DNA of 64,000 nucleotides from Takakia lepidozioides (GCA_030704615.1 CM060733.1:72910001-72974000), one strand, 5' to 3'. Shown: positions 11,872-23,514, numbered from the stretch's first letter. The notes: generated by a model from the sequence alone, not told the origin. Translations and numbers: made by a program.

Positions 11872-14837
11872 GGTTTCTAGTAGAGACTGAACCAGACAGA
11901 AGAGACCCTGAGATACTGAGCACAGAAATCACAAGGCAAGGAAAGGAAGAGAGTGCCACTCAGCTTTTATTGGAGTTGTCTCTTGAGGAAGATGTTGCAC
12001 ATGCCATCTTGATAGACCTACATCAGACTGACAGCACAGTGTTAGGAGTGAGACAGCGAAGGTTGAAAGAAGTGAAGACTCATGAAATAGATGAAATTCA
12101 CTACTACTTGTTGGCCTGGGCCATTTGGCAGTTCAAAGACTACTTACATAAGCTGCCTTTTGTGGTAAAAACTGACCTACAACCTCTCAAATGGCAGGAA
12201 GCAGGAAAAGTCAGAGGGACAGACTTGACTGATGGATTTATCTTTACTGTGGTGAGTCACCAAGCAGCTCCTGAACAGCAACAAACTGCGAGTGAAGAAA
12301 GCTGTAGTCAGTCCCCTGCAGTTACCAAAACAGCCTACCATAGAGGGGTCGAGAGTAGAATGAGATATGCAAGCAGTACGTCAGCAGGTAATGTCTTAAC
12401 CCTGACGTCAGATGAACAGTACCTAGGCTTGTGGGAGAAGAAAAGAAAACCAGAGGAAGAATATGAGGACACGGAGGAAGCATCCTCAGGTTCTGACACC
12501 TCTAAATCTGATAAAGATGAGGAGATGGGAGGCTCTGAGGAGAGTAAGGAGGTAGAAACAGCACTGAGGGATGTTGAGGAAATAATAGACGATGTCAACC
12601 TAGGGGAGGACTTGTTCGAGGACCAAGGGATGTCTGAACTCCTTCAGGAAGAGACCCATAAGAGCATGGCTGCTGCCATAATACAGGAAGCTTACCAGAA
12701 AGCTTGGAATGGTGAACTAGGGAACAACAACCTAGAAATAGAGGATGACTTCCATGATTGGAATCAGGTTGTCAAACAAGAGGAAGGACAGAGAATGGCT
12801 AACTCTGTAAGCCAGGTGGAGGGAAAGAATTGGGAACCCAGTCAAGAGGAAGAAATGGAGAGTCGTTGGAGAAGTCTGAAATCCAGACTGCACATCAACC
12901 CAGAACTGGCCCCAGAACATAGGATAGAGCTGGAGCAAGAGCTGAAAGCAAACCAGGAATGCTTTGCTCTTAGCAAGGCTGACTTGGGATACTGCAATGA
13001 GGTAGAACACACAATTGACACACAAGGTTTTCCCCCTTGCAGAAGTCGTCCCAGCCGCCTATCAGAATGGGAGGAAGACGAGGTCCAAGGACAAATTGAG
13101 ACTTTGATCTCACAAGGCAAGATGAGAGAGAGTAGTTCAGAATGGTCGTGTCCAGTTACCCTTCCACCAAAAAAGGATGGATCCAAGCGGTTTTGTGGTG
13201 ATTTTAGGCCAGTAAACCGTTTAACCAGAAGGGACTCTTACCCTATGCCATTAATTCAGGATGTTTTAAACCGGTTGGGGAAAGCCAAGTGGTTTTCTGC
13301 GCTGGATTTACAATCTGGTTTTTGGCAGATCAAAATGGACGACCGAGACATAGGCAAAATAGCAGTGATCACAAAGAAGGGATTGTATGAATGGCTAGTC
13401 ATGCCATTCGGGCTAAAAAATGCCACTGCTACCTTTCAGAGAACAATGAATAGAGTGCTCAAGGAAGAAATCAAAGATTGCGCTAAGGTTTTTGTAGATG
13501 ACGTCAATATCCATAGCAAGGACTGGGGAGATCACGTGGGACATATAAAGAGAGTATTGAGCAAGGTTAGAAAGGCCAATCTTAGGCTCAATCCGGACAA
13601 GTGTTACTTTGCCAACTTACAGTTGGTATTCCTTGGGCATGTGATCTCTGAAGAGGGAACGTGGCCTGATCCAGATAAGATAGCTGCTATTGAAAGGTTT
13701 CCCTTGCCCAAAAACCACACTGCTCTCAAAAGCTACTTAGGCATGACAGGGTACTATAGGCCCTATGTCAAAGGATATGCTGGAGTGGCAGTACCCTTGT
13801 TCACTCTAACCAAGAAGGATGTGAAGTTTATCTGGGGTGCAAAGGCACAAAACGCCTTTTCTGCCTTACAGGTGAAGTTGGTAACTGCTCCCATCCTGGC
13901 AAGACCAGATTTCTCAAGACCGTTCGTCTTGGATGTTGACTGGTCCATCAAAGGAGTAGGGGCAGTCTTGTCACAAAAGGAGTATAAAAAGGAGAGGGTC
14001 ATTGCATACGCCAGTAAGGTACTATCTGATGCTCAGCGCAAATATCACCCTATGGAAGGTGAATGCTATGCCCTGGTGTGGGGAGTATTACACTTTCGGC
14101 AGTACCTGTATGGAACCCCTTTTGTAATCAGGACTGATCACAAACCACTGGAGTGGTTGGCAACGGTAAGTGACGCATATGGACGCAGGGGTAGATGGAT
14201 CATGATGTTACAAGATTTTGAGTTTAAAATTGTTCACAGAGCAGGTGCTAGGCATGCTAACGTAGATGCACTAAGCAGGTATCCAGTGGGACCAGCTGAG
14301 GAAACCGAGGAAATCGAGGTATACTCTACTTCTCTGTACAGTCAGAAAAGAGAAGGGAGAAAGAGGGATGGAGCTTATCTTCTTAAGCTAGCTTGGGATA
14401 GGGGTGCCATCAATGCTTCGTTATTTCAATTTAAGGAGGGGAAGGAGGAGTTGAGAGAAGAAGCTCATAGGCAAGTAGGGTATAGCAGTGAAAAAGGGGA
14501 GATGATTTGCAAAAGAGAAGAGTACTATGCATGTGTATGGGGCCTTTGGCACTTCAAGAAAATACTATTGGGAAGTCATTTTTCTTTGGAAACAGATCTA
14601 GATCCATATTGGTGGCTATACTCAGAGCATCACATAGGCATAGACTTACTTGGTGACTTTTCATTTGAGTTCGTTCCGGGCATAGTAAGATCTTCCACAG
14701 GTGGAATGTTGACCAAGGATCATGGCATATTGAAGGGAGAACTGAAACCAGGCATAATGCCAGATGGAGAAGGAAAGAGGGTGACTTTTGCTGCACAGAC
14801 TTTTGCTACAAAAAAAAAAACAAGGAAAGGGTATTGA
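11872..14837 (+). CDS. Second, intact reverse transcriptase-RNase H unit
   Basis: Open to 14837. The first part (about 12090-12220) is a decayed RNase H-like repeat (YYLLAWAIWQFKDYL, VKTDLQPLKW). A Glu/Ser-rich linker follows, then a full RT: FPPCRSRPSRLSEW, LPPKKDGSKRFCGDFRPVN, SALDLQSGFWQIKMD, catalytic FVDD at 13491-13502, LGHVISEEGT. RNase H follows: VLDVDWSIKGVGAVLSQ, EGECYALVWGVLHFRQYLYG, RTDHKPLEWL, ANVDALSRYP. A second RNase H-like repeat lies at about 14510-14620 (EYYACVWGLWHFKKILLG, LETDLDPYWWL). The RT-RNase H copies the element RNA into DNA. All catalytic residues of RT and the first RNase H are present. The ORF runs into an 11-base A tract at its end and continues in another frame as integrase. 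Confidence 0.92.
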
Positions 14838-16701
14838 TCAATCAAGCTCTGTCAATCTGGTGAGGGAGGGTATTTGGGAGGATAAGGGTGCAGGAAGGAT
14901 AGAGGCTACTGCAATCAGCAACAAGGAAAGGGAGCATCTGATGCCCTCTTGTCCCACCATCCATGTGATTACCCGAGGATCTCGTGCTCGTGATAAGGAG
15001 CTAAGCGAGGTACATCCAGCCTGTGAACTTGTGGAAGAGAGATCGAACAATGAAAAGGGAAGCTTGCAAGAGACACCATTCCTTCAACACTTGACAAGCA
15101 CTCCAACAACAAGAAGAACGCGGGTGACTTCCTCATCAGAATGCCCAGCCAAGGAAAACATGGGGGGTGAGTGTTCCACCAAGACGTTTTGTTCTTCAGA
15201 CAGTGATGGAACAAGTGGTTCAGAACAAGACACTTCTTCTTGCAACAAGATTGATGAAGGGGACTGGGTACCATGGACCGCACCCACCAAAGCTACTCAG
15301 ATGTCATTATTACGTGAGGCTGAAAGATGGGGGAAAAGCTCTCTCATCAACTCTGACCATCATACAACAGCTGTTAAGGAGGAAAGGCAACCTGATGTGC
15401 TTGATGATGTGGAAGTCATGCACCTCTTATGTTTTGGAGAAGTCAATGACTACCTGACAAAAGAGGAGAGCAAGAGAACCAAGAGGCGGGCAAGGCAGTA
15501 CTCCTATCTCAAAGGTGAGGTCTACTTTGATGGAAGGGTAGTTCCACCAAGAACTGACAGAGGGGCAATAATCACTGAAGTACATGAAGCCACTGGCCAC
15601 TTTGGAGTTAGAAGAACACAAGAGGAGATATGCCAACGTTATTTCTGGCATGATAGAACAAAACTCATCAGGCAAGTACTCAAGGGCTGTGGTAAATGTC
15701 AGATGGCCAAACAGAACGGAGTGTTGCGCTCAGGTAGCTCAAAACTTCACAGCATTCCAGTAGTGGATCTGTTTTTCAGAGTTGCAATTGACACGGCAGG
15801 ACCATTACCTATAACCAGCAGGGGCAATCAGTACTTTCTGGTGGCAATCGATCACTTCTCAAAATGGATAGAAGCTGCACCAGTGGCAGATCATACAGCA
15901 GCCCTTGCTGCCCGCTTTCTTGAGGAAGAAGTAATTGACAGGTATAGCTGCCCACATACGTTGCTCACTGACAATGGCACAGAGTGGGGAGGTGAGTTTG
16001 AAGATACATGCCACGAATACGGTATAAAGAGGGAGCATAGCGCCCCCTACTGGCCTCAGTGTAACGGTATGGTGGAAAGGGTCATTAAGTCTCTCAAACA
16101 GAGCATCACCACCCTAGGAGTTGGAAACGACACTGAGTGGGATCAGAATCTCTATAAGGCCCTGTTTGGTTACAGAATGGGTGTCCATGCTTCCACTGGA
16201 TTCTCACCTTTTCAGGTACTTACTGGTAGAATTCCCAGGCTGGGAATTGACAACAGGTTGCATTTTCTTACAACACCAGTAAATTATGATGGATCTGTAG
16301 CAGAGGTCACACTTATGATGCAGCAGAAAATCCAGCTTCTCACAGAGATGAAGGCAAAGCTACGAAAGAGTGTGAAGAAAGGGCAGCGTCAACAGGCAAG
16401 AGATTATGAAAGAAGGCATCAAACAGGGCATCCCTACTGCACGTTGATGGAGAACAGCAAGGTAATGATGTTGAGGCCTGGAAAGAGGTCTTCCATGACA
16501 TCTCCATGGGAGGGACCCTATGACTTTTTGGGATACAAGGATGCAGGAAGCACAACCAAGACTGGAGAAGCTGCACGAAGATGCAGGTTGAGAGATGGAG
16601 CAGACAAGGAATGGGTAAGAAGTAGGAGGGATTTAAAACCCTTCATACCACCAATAGGTGTTCAGCCGTTAAAGGTGGTCAGTGAGGACCCTGACACTTA
16701 A
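14788..16701 (+). CDS. Integrase of the long Gypsy element
   Basis: Overlaps the end of the RT ORF and is joined to it across the A tract at about 14811-14821 (QTFATKKK then QGKGIDQSS). An N-terminal Ser/Thr-rich linker is followed by the HHCC zinc finger (HEATGHFGVRRTQEE ... CGKCQMAKQ, about 15590-15710) and the catalytic core with all three acidic residues: AIDTAGPLP, LLTDNGTEWGGEF and the glutamate in NGMVERVIKSL. The GPY/F-like C-terminal part has SPWEGPYDFLGY. No chromodomain is visible. Integrase inserts the cDNA into the host genome. The stop codon is at 16699-16701. Confidence 0.94.
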   Translation: MLHRLLLQKKKQGKGIDQSSSVNLVREGIWEDKGAGRIEATAISNKEREHLMPSCPTIHVITRGSRARDKELSEVHPACELVEERSNNEKGSLQETPFLQHLTSTPTTRRTRVTSSSECPAKENMGGECSTKTFCSSDSDGTSGSEQDTSSCNKIDEGDWVPWTAPTKATQMSLLREAERWGKSSLINSDHHTTAVKEERQPDVLDDVEVMHLLCFGEVNDYLTKEESKRTKRRARQYSYLKGEVYFDGRVVPPRTDRGAIITEVHEATGHFGVRRTQEEICQRYFWHDRTKLIRQVLKGCGKCQMAKQNGVLRSGSSKLHSIPVVDLFFRVAIDTAGPLPITSRGNQYFLVAIDHFSKWIEAAPVADHTAALAARFLEEEVIDRYSCPHTLLTDNGTEWGGEFEDTCHEYGIKREHSAPYWPQCNGMVERVIKSLKQSITTLGVGNDTEWDQNLYKALFGYRMGVHASTGFSPFQVLTGRIPRLGIDNRLHFLTTPVNYDGSVAEVTLMMQQKIQLLTEMKAKLRKSVKKGQRQQARDYERRHQTGHPYCTLMENSKVMMLRPGKRSSMTSPWEGPYDFLGYKDAGSTTKTGEAARRCRLRDGADKEWVRSRRDLKPFIPPIGVQPLKVVSEDPDT

Positions 16702-16711
16702 AAAAAGGAGA

Positions 16712-16731
16712 CACACTACATATGTAGTGTG
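16712..16731. repeat. Perfect 20-bp palindrome after the integrase stop
   Basis: CACACTACATATGTAGTGTG is its own reverse complement. It begins 11 bases after the integrase stop codon and lies upstream of the polypurine tract. In RNA it could fold into a stem; in DNA it could be a dyad-symmetric binding site. Confidence 0.85.
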
Positions 16732-16810
16732 AATGCAGGGGGTAAAAATTCAAGTTTTTGTTTGGCATCAGGTTTCGGCACTACTACAAAGGGAGTGCCC
16801 TTCGTGCTAA

Positions 16811-19050
16811 TGAAGGGGAGGAATTGTCCATAACTTGAGGTAATTCCATGGAAAGACTATGCTATTGATCTGCCAAGAACAAAATATGGCTAAGTTATGA
16901 CATGCACCTTTTTCATCCCTAGGATGAATGATTTTCATCCATGATGTTGAACCCTAGAAGCAGGATGTGAAATTCGAAGGGGAAGAGTGCGTGTATCTTT
17001 TCGCAGCTGCTGCAGTGGTGTTGGCAGCACATGATATCTGAGAAAGTTCCACCTACGCAAAGGGTATCAGCTTGTTTTTAAGAGAAACGTTAAGAGCTCC
17101 TGCTTGGCTTTCTGTGCAAGAAGAAGCGGTGCCGCCTTCTTCGTAAGCAATGATCAAACCTGAGGGATCAGGTTTGTGATAAGGGCGGTGCACCACTGCT
17201 GTCGCCATTGTCTTGATGAGCACATTAATGAGAAGATGGAGCGGCTCAGCAGGTGTTGGGGGATGAGAAATGCAGGCTGGTGTGTATAGCGCCTCAGGTT
17301 GTCTGTGATCAAATCTTGTAGCTGCTGTCTGTTTTTGAGCTTTAGGACCAGATCACTTTGTAAGGGAAGAGTGTAAGCATCTTTTCGCAGCTGCTGCAGT
17401 GGTGTTGGCAGTACAGCATATCTTAGGAAGTTCCACCTGCGCAAAGGGAATCAGCTTGCCTTAAAGAGCGACGTTAAGGGATCTGGCTTGGCATTCTGTG
17501 CAAGAGGAAGCGGTGCCGCCTTCTGGTGTGTATGGCGCTTAAGCTATCTATAATTAAGTTTTGTATCTGCTCTCTGTCTTAAGGGCTGTAGGACCAGATC
17601 ACTTCATAGGGAAGAAATGCACATGTAGAAGGATAGGGTAGAGGTTGGCAGGCACAAGGATGTGCCAGCAGCTGAAGCAGAGCCGTCATGCCTTAATGAG
17701 GACTGGAATCACGATAAGAAGAAACGTCGGAAATGGCTGACGAGGGAGAGGACAAGGTGCCTTCTTGACAGGCAGACCCACCGCTTCAATGAGTATAAGA
17801 CAGATAAGTTTGAAGAGTGGCCCCCCTTTTTGGTGACTTAGAAATCGCTTTGTGAAGTTTGGACTGTCTCTTGTATGTAGTAAGAGACACTGACATGTGA
17901 GGAAGAAAAAGAGCTTTGGAAATGGAATGAAGACACTGGACTTCAAACCAGGATGGACTGGAGATGGATGCACCTGCTGTTACATTGTACAGTAGGAAAA
18001 ATGAATGGAAACAGGGTTGACTCGTTGCTGGGACAGAATGGTTGCTGTTGTTGTATTCTTGTTCTTTGTTTCAGCGTCATGAGCTTGTACAAACAATCTA
18101 GCCTGGGATGTTGACACATTGCAGTCAATGTGGAACTAGCTTAGTAGGTAGAGGAAACCAGTGAGGGTTAGATAGAACTGTTTGGAAACAACAAGAAGGG
18201 ATGATGTGGATGGGGCAGAAAAACCAACATCTGTTTGGGTTTGGATCTGATTCTCAGAGTGCTCTCAGCATGTGAACCACTGAGGTTCACAGTTGATGGG
18301 AAAAAGAGAGCTGTCAGGGTGTGTAAATTGAGACCTGTAGAAGGGTTGAGAGCTGTCTTGGGCAAATGGCTACACCTGGGAAAAGTGGAGTGTGAAGCAT
18401 CTGTCATTGGCAAGAGAGGGACTGATAAAAGGGCTGATTATATCTTGTGTGACCAAGGTTGATTCCAATGCTGGGTGCACTGGATGCTTGGCTGAATGCG
18501 CATTGCATTGCATCATAGACATGCTACAGTGGAAAGAGTGAGGAACCTACTCACCCTGAAGGAAAGAGAGGCGGAGAGAGAAAAGGACATAAGGGAGAGA
18601 GCTGACCAGCAAGAGGGGATGGTGAGGAATGGATGATTGGGGAGGTAAGATAAAGAAAGCCTGAACCCATGAAGGGCCAAACTGGTGGGCCTGCAACTCA
18701 TGGCAGATCTGAGTTGCCTCCTTCTAAATCGTGATCTTATTACAAAGGGGCTTCCACGTGTTGCTGACCAAGGGAGCTGCCCACAAGGGCAGTGGTCATC
18801 ACTGACGTAGGGCTGGTTGCATCACTGAAGACAGCATGGTAACATGGCTGGTGCAGTGTACCAGGGAGAGGATGTCGTGTAGAAGTAGAACCACGGGTGA
18901 AAACAATACAGACTCCCCATCCATGTCTTCTCTTCCGCTGCGGCGTGGATGAGGATTGTGTGAACTCTGATCATGAAGGACCTGAGGGAAACCCACACCG
19001 AGTGACGATGGTTGGATCACTGAGAGGAGAGCTCCTTTCCTTCCCTCCGA
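16811..19050 (+). mobile_element. Polypurine tract and probable 3' LTR
   Basis: TGAAGGGGAGGAAT at 16811-16824 is a good polypurine tract for plus-strand priming. It is followed directly by TGTCCATAACTTGAGG, a plausible LTR start at 16825. The LTR end is not clear; I see no good terminus before about 19 kb, where minus-strand coding traces of another element begin. No gene is convincing in this stretch. I could not align it with the sequence just before the primer site at 7228, so the LTR call rests on the tract and position only. Confidence 0.5.
16975..17615. repeat. Partial tandem duplication inside the LTR-like region
   Basis: A block beginning GGGAAGAGTG and containing TCTTTTCGCAGCTGCTGC, GTTCCACCTNCGCAAAGGG and GAAGCGGTGCCGCCTTCT occurs at about 16980-17143 and again at about 17361-17524. 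A second block (GGTGTGTATNGCGC to GGACCAGATCACTT) occurs at about 17280 and 17525. The copies differ at many positions, so the duplication is old. Confidence 0.8.
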
Positions 19051-19099
19051 TTGACCTGGGGAGGAGCACAACTAGACTTGCACAGAAGGGGATTCACGC

Positions 19100-20236
19100 C
19101 CCTTCTTTTCACACTACACAGGTCCATCGGGTTGGGATGTCCTGGTTGTAGTCTCAACCTCAGCTGTTGGGTCTACTTCTTCATACTTTTCCTCTTCCAA
19201 TTTCTTCTCTCTGTTTTCATCCTCCAAGTTCTTCTTCTTCACTCATGTAACTCAACTGCAATGGTGTTGGAGAGTCTGAACTCTCCGTTGGCTCTGCCAC
19301 ATCCTCTCCTCCTTCTTCACCTTCCGCTTCAGAAACTGGAGTTCATGCTTTTGGTGTTCCATGCCAACTCTTATCAAAGATTTCTGTCAAATCTTTTATC
19401 CAGGGATGTACCTCAGATCTTTCACCTCGTGATTGATCTTCTTCCCGTACCAATTCCCTGAATCTTTCTTGCAAAGAAACAGAAGGAGTGGCATCCAACT
19501 CTAGTTCTTCCGGTATGGGTGATGTACTCTTTGATCTTAATGGTGTGAGAGGTCCAGATGATTCCCCTATGTCTATTCCTCTCTCCCAAAGATATGGATA
19601 ATTAGCTTTCAGATAGCTTTCTCTTTTTGCTGAATATCTTTGGCGTCTAGCTTCTCTTTCATCACTCATGTCCCATGTCTTTCATTTCTTTTTAATGTGG
19701 CAATAACCAAAACTCTCTTCTGTAATATCTCTCGTATATGCCTGGGTTTCTTTCAAGCTTCAATGCACCCTTGGCTATACTTGAAGTCTCCGTTACCATA
19801 TAACCATATGGCAAACAAGTCTGGAAAGCTGTTCTTGGTGTGAGTTTGATCCACAAAATATCCTTTGGAATCCAATTCTTTACCAGTACAAGCTCTTCAT
19901 GCATATGAGTATAAACATTCACCTTTCTTTCCTCCCAGCCTTCAAACTCTACTCGCTTAATGGATAGTAAGGCTATCACATAAACCAATGTTGGTAACCA
20001 CCGTGCTCTTCCTCTATAGGCTACCTAATAAATCTTTATCACTCCTTTCTCCAGACCCCATTCCGGATCAGCATCATGCACTCGCTTAAGAATATTTTCT
20101 TACAACCGTCTGGCAATTCCAAGAACCTTTGAAAGAATTGTTTGGACAATCTTTCTTCCTTCATTCCACAGGGAATTTGATTCACTTCAAATTCTTTAAT
20201 GGTCCAACCACCATGATCCCACCAGATGCCTGTCAC
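19100..20236 (-). pseudogene. 5' coding part of a gag-only LTR element
   Basis: Reading leftward from the LTR and primer site at 20.26-20.28 kb, minus-strand frames at 20236-20039, 19988-19692 and 19669-19343 follow one another, separated by stops or frameshifts. The last (starting MSDEREARRQRYSAKRESYL) is charged, with a predicted helical region and a Glu-rich tail that continues in broken form to about 19.1 kb. No known domain is recognisable. Its position directly after an LTR and primer site suggests the N-terminal part of a gag-like protein. Confidence 0.55.
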
Positions 20237-20260
20237 ATCTGGTTGTTCATGACTCAGTTC

Positions 20261-20278
20261 CCCAGTATGGTCGCCAAA
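20261..20278 (-). other. Primer binding site of the gag-only LTR element
   Basis: On the minus strand TTTGGCGACCATACTGGG follows the LTR end directly. It has the TTTGGCGAC...GGGGA form common after the 5' LTR of plant Gypsy elements. This fixes the LTR boundary at 20279 and the element's orientation (minus). Confidence 0.7.
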
Positions 20279-21218
20279 TGTCGCGCGGCTTTAATTCACC
20301 CATCCCTTCGCTATCCGAGGCGGAAACTCCAATAGAAGAGTTGGAAATCTCTAAGTACTCAGCCCGCTCAGAACAATCAGTCATGACCTACAGCTAGTGT
20401 ATCATGGGGGTGTTTCCTATTTGTTTTCCTTTCCGCATTCATGTTAGCTAGCTACCTTACTATTGATAATTAAGTATCAGTTTGCTTCATCAATCTATTG
20501 GATTCCATCAACTCATCCATTCATTCCACAGCTTCACTCAGATCTCTCTACACAGTGTGAGTATGAAGTGTGTATCAGATTAATATCTATCAAGTATCAG
20601 GCTGAAGCCATGGTGTCTCTAATCTACTCTACATTACAATTCTATAGCTTGCATTCATCAAGTAACAACAGATCGTCACTTCTCCTACTCCGTGCTCTTC
20701 ATCTTTCCCCTCAGAGATGTGCTCTTCCCCCTATTTCCAAGCCCTGATGCCAGAAGTCCCCCACCCCGAAGTGATCTCCTGCCGCCTCCTTTCAGTCCTT
20801 GCTCCTAGTTTTATCTTCCTACCCGTTGTTCTAACCGCTTCCCTCACTAACCGTCGTCCGTGAACTAACATGTTCCCATTCGCAGGTGTTGTTCCCACAG
20901 TCGTTCCCTGTCCTGCTATCCGTTCCCTATGGTCGTGACAGCTGTGTGAAACTGTGACTGGCTGTGACCGGCTGGTCGGGCTGTGACTCTGTGCGACTGT
21001 GTTTGTTTGTGTCGGGCTTTGTGGCTGTGTCGGCTGTGACGGGCTGTGTCGGCTGTGCGAAGCTGTGACGGGCTGTGTTGGCTGTGACGGGCTGTGTAAC
21101 CCCCTTCTAAAGTGCGCTGCTGTCACCCCTAAAGCTCATGTTGGTCTCAGTCTGTGCAAAAATTAAGGGTACCCTACAGATCCCGTATAAGTGTCTAAGT
21201 CCCAGACAGTCCTCTAAC
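20279..21218 (-). mobile_element. LTR of the gag-only retrotransposon family, copy 1
   Basis: On the minus strand it begins TGTTAGAGGACTG at 21218 and ends GCGCGACA at 20279, a TG...CA LTR of 940 bp. Near its 5' side it carries a CACAGCCCGTCACAGCC-type minisatellite (about 20.94-21.1 kb on the complementary strand). It aligns by eye with the LTRs at 28606 and 41021-41866, including the shared segments around GGGACTTAGACAC, GGGGTACCCTTAAT and CGAAGGGATGGGT. It functions as promoter and terminator of the element. Confidence 0.85.
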
Positions 21219-21219
21219 A

Positions 21220-21521
21220 AAATGCTGTACAACATTTCATTTCCTGACATGGCATTACCATACTTCGAATTTAAAATGGGGCGCCGCATTTCCATATTCG
21301 ACCTTGAACTATCCAAGCATGTCCAGTCGCTAATGCTTGTCCATGTCCATACTTGAAATGCGGCACCGCATTTCCATGTCCGTCATCGAAATTTCGTACC
21401 GGACAATGAAATGCGGCACAGCATTTCCGGAGAGCACAATGGAATGCGGTGCCGCATTTCCGTCGAAGGGTCTGGAATTGGACAAACAACGATGGAAGTT
21501 CTGGAAATGCGGCACCGCATT
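21220..21521. repeat. Array of GAAATGCGG-CA-CCGCATTTC palindromes at the gap
   Basis: Perfect or near-perfect palindromes with 9-bp arms and a 2-bp centre start at about 21274 (variant), 21355, 21408 (one mismatch), 21441 (centre TG) and 21504 (cut by the gap). A related one, AAATGCTGTACAACATTT, is at 21220. Spacing is 33-81 bp. The assembly gap begins inside the last copy, so the array probably continues into it. Confidence 0.85.
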
Positions 21522-22021
21522 NNNNNNNNNNNNNNNNNNNNNNNNNNNNNNNNNNNNNNNNNNNNNNNNNNNNNNNNNNNNNNNNNNNNNNNNNNNNNNN
21601 NNNNNNNNNNNNNNNNNNNNNNNNNNNNNNNNNNNNNNNNNNNNNNNNNNNNNNNNNNNNNNNNNNNNNNNNNNNNNNNNNNNNNNNNNNNNNNNNNNNN
21701 NNNNNNNNNNNNNNNNNNNNNNNNNNNNNNNNNNNNNNNNNNNNNNNNNNNNNNNNNNNNNNNNNNNNNNNNNNNNNNNNNNNNNNNNNNNNNNNNNNNN
21801 NNNNNNNNNNNNNNNNNNNNNNNNNNNNNNNNNNNNNNNNNNNNNNNNNNNNNNNNNNNNNNNNNNNNNNNNNNNNNNNNNNNNNNNNNNNNNNNNNNNN
21901 NNNNNNNNNNNNNNNNNNNNNNNNNNNNNNNNNNNNNNNNNNNNNNNNNNNNNNNNNNNNNNNNNNNNNNNNNNNNNNNNNNNNNNNNNNNNNNNNNNNN
22001 NNNNNNNNNNNNNNNNNNNNN
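21522..22021. other. Assembly gap of 500 N
   Basis: Exactly 500 unknown bases, a conventional placeholder for a gap of unknown length. Left of it is the palindrome array; right of it is unrelated sequence without that palindrome. Confidence 0.98.
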
Positions 22022-23514
22022 GATCCGTGAACACAACAATTTCGATCGAACGAGATGGAAACAACGATCTGACCATACACCTGACGATAACGACCCCGAA
22101 ACACCTTCGAAACGTTTCAAGTCGAAAGATCCAAACAGAACGACAAGTTTGATATGTATAATTTCCACATTGACTACCAAAGCAGGCCACACAAGTTCGG
22201 GAAATGTCACCTTACGAGTTTTGCAGCAAATCGGGCAAGGTGAAAACCCATACTACTACAGATCATGCATGAACATCCGCAAAGTGACACCCACATGTAT
22301 ACGAATCCCAGGGTAACCAAAGTACCGGTAATTACAAGGTTACAAAATATCTTCGAAAAAAAATGATGCGGCAACGTACGCTCACACTATTTGTATTCTG
22401 TTCATGCCATGGAGATCTATCCACGACTTAAAGCCAAGATCACAACAAAGTTGGGAAGACACTTTCGACGAACTAATAATCCAATATGTTCGGAATCAAC
22501 AGAAAAATCATCACAAATATCGACATGCTCCACGAATGCAAAGAATCACAAAATAGACTCCACAGACTGTTACTGAAGAACGAAAATAAAAATCCAGATG
22601 ATGAGAGAATCCAGAAGACATCAACATGACCCCTTATACAATGAGATGCCAGAAGACGAAATGCACGATGACGATGACAACACTATATATATACACATTC
22701 AGCATCGCAACAACATACAGACAGACATAGTCACAAAAGGTCAGAAATTACAAATCGAATATCTCATATGCAATACAAGCGAAAATCAATATGTGAATCA
22801 GTACATTCTTCTTGGCGTGCCTCCTCTGCGGCGCATCTGGTGGAAATCCTCACTGCCACAATGGAGTACATTGTCAGGTCAATTATGCAGCAATGCAGGT
22901 AACAACGAGTTTTTGAAAGGGAAACAGTGGGAAACAGTGGGGCTTGGGGCCGGACAGGCAGGAAATGCTGATGCTTCTGCCGGCCAGATCGAAGAATCCT
23001 CGGAAGTGGGCGTCAGCCTTGTGAGAGGGCCTTCAAGACACGCCATTGCGTTCGAAGTGGCCAACACTTGAAGGAGATGTTCACACCCCGTCTAGTGAGA
23101 CGAAGACTTGACGGAGGCAACCCTGGCGGAGTAATGATTCCTGGCAAGCTACAAGAAATTCGCACGCTCCCTCGTGGTCCCGTAATGTTGCCCGAGGAGG
23201 TCTCGTCGAGCACCACAAGCCCTGCACGTTCAAGATCGCCATCTCCTTTGAGCACGGGGCACGTGCCCGAGGAGACATAACGAGCCATCTGTAGTAACGT
23301 AGTGCAACATACCCATTATGGAGACAAGAGTGTCGGAGTCACAGTGGAGAATTGCAAAGACATTGCTGGCATTTTGAGGGAAGTGCTGTTCCCATCGGGA
23401 TGGATACGAGAGCAACTTTGGTGAGATGATTCGGAGGAACCCACACGGTTGTTGTACCTTCACCTTGTTTCAGCAGCAGATTTTTTACTCCCAGATTTTC
23501 TCACGCCACAACGC
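22022..23514. other. Unassigned, possible decayed Helitron sequence
   Basis: Short open frames at 22391-22576 and 22598-23071 (acidic patch, then RNNIQTDIVTKGQKLQIEY) show no known domain. They could be the eroded upstream part of the helicase gene to the right, but the link is not proven. 22820-23280 has a different, GC-richer composition, as if inserted. Confidence 0.3.

Noticed and set aside
16825-19050. Confident pairing of 5' and 3' LTRs of the long Gypsy element
   Set aside because: The sequence before the primer site at 7228 and that after 16825 share no alignable start by eye, so identity of the LTRs and insertion age could not be judged.
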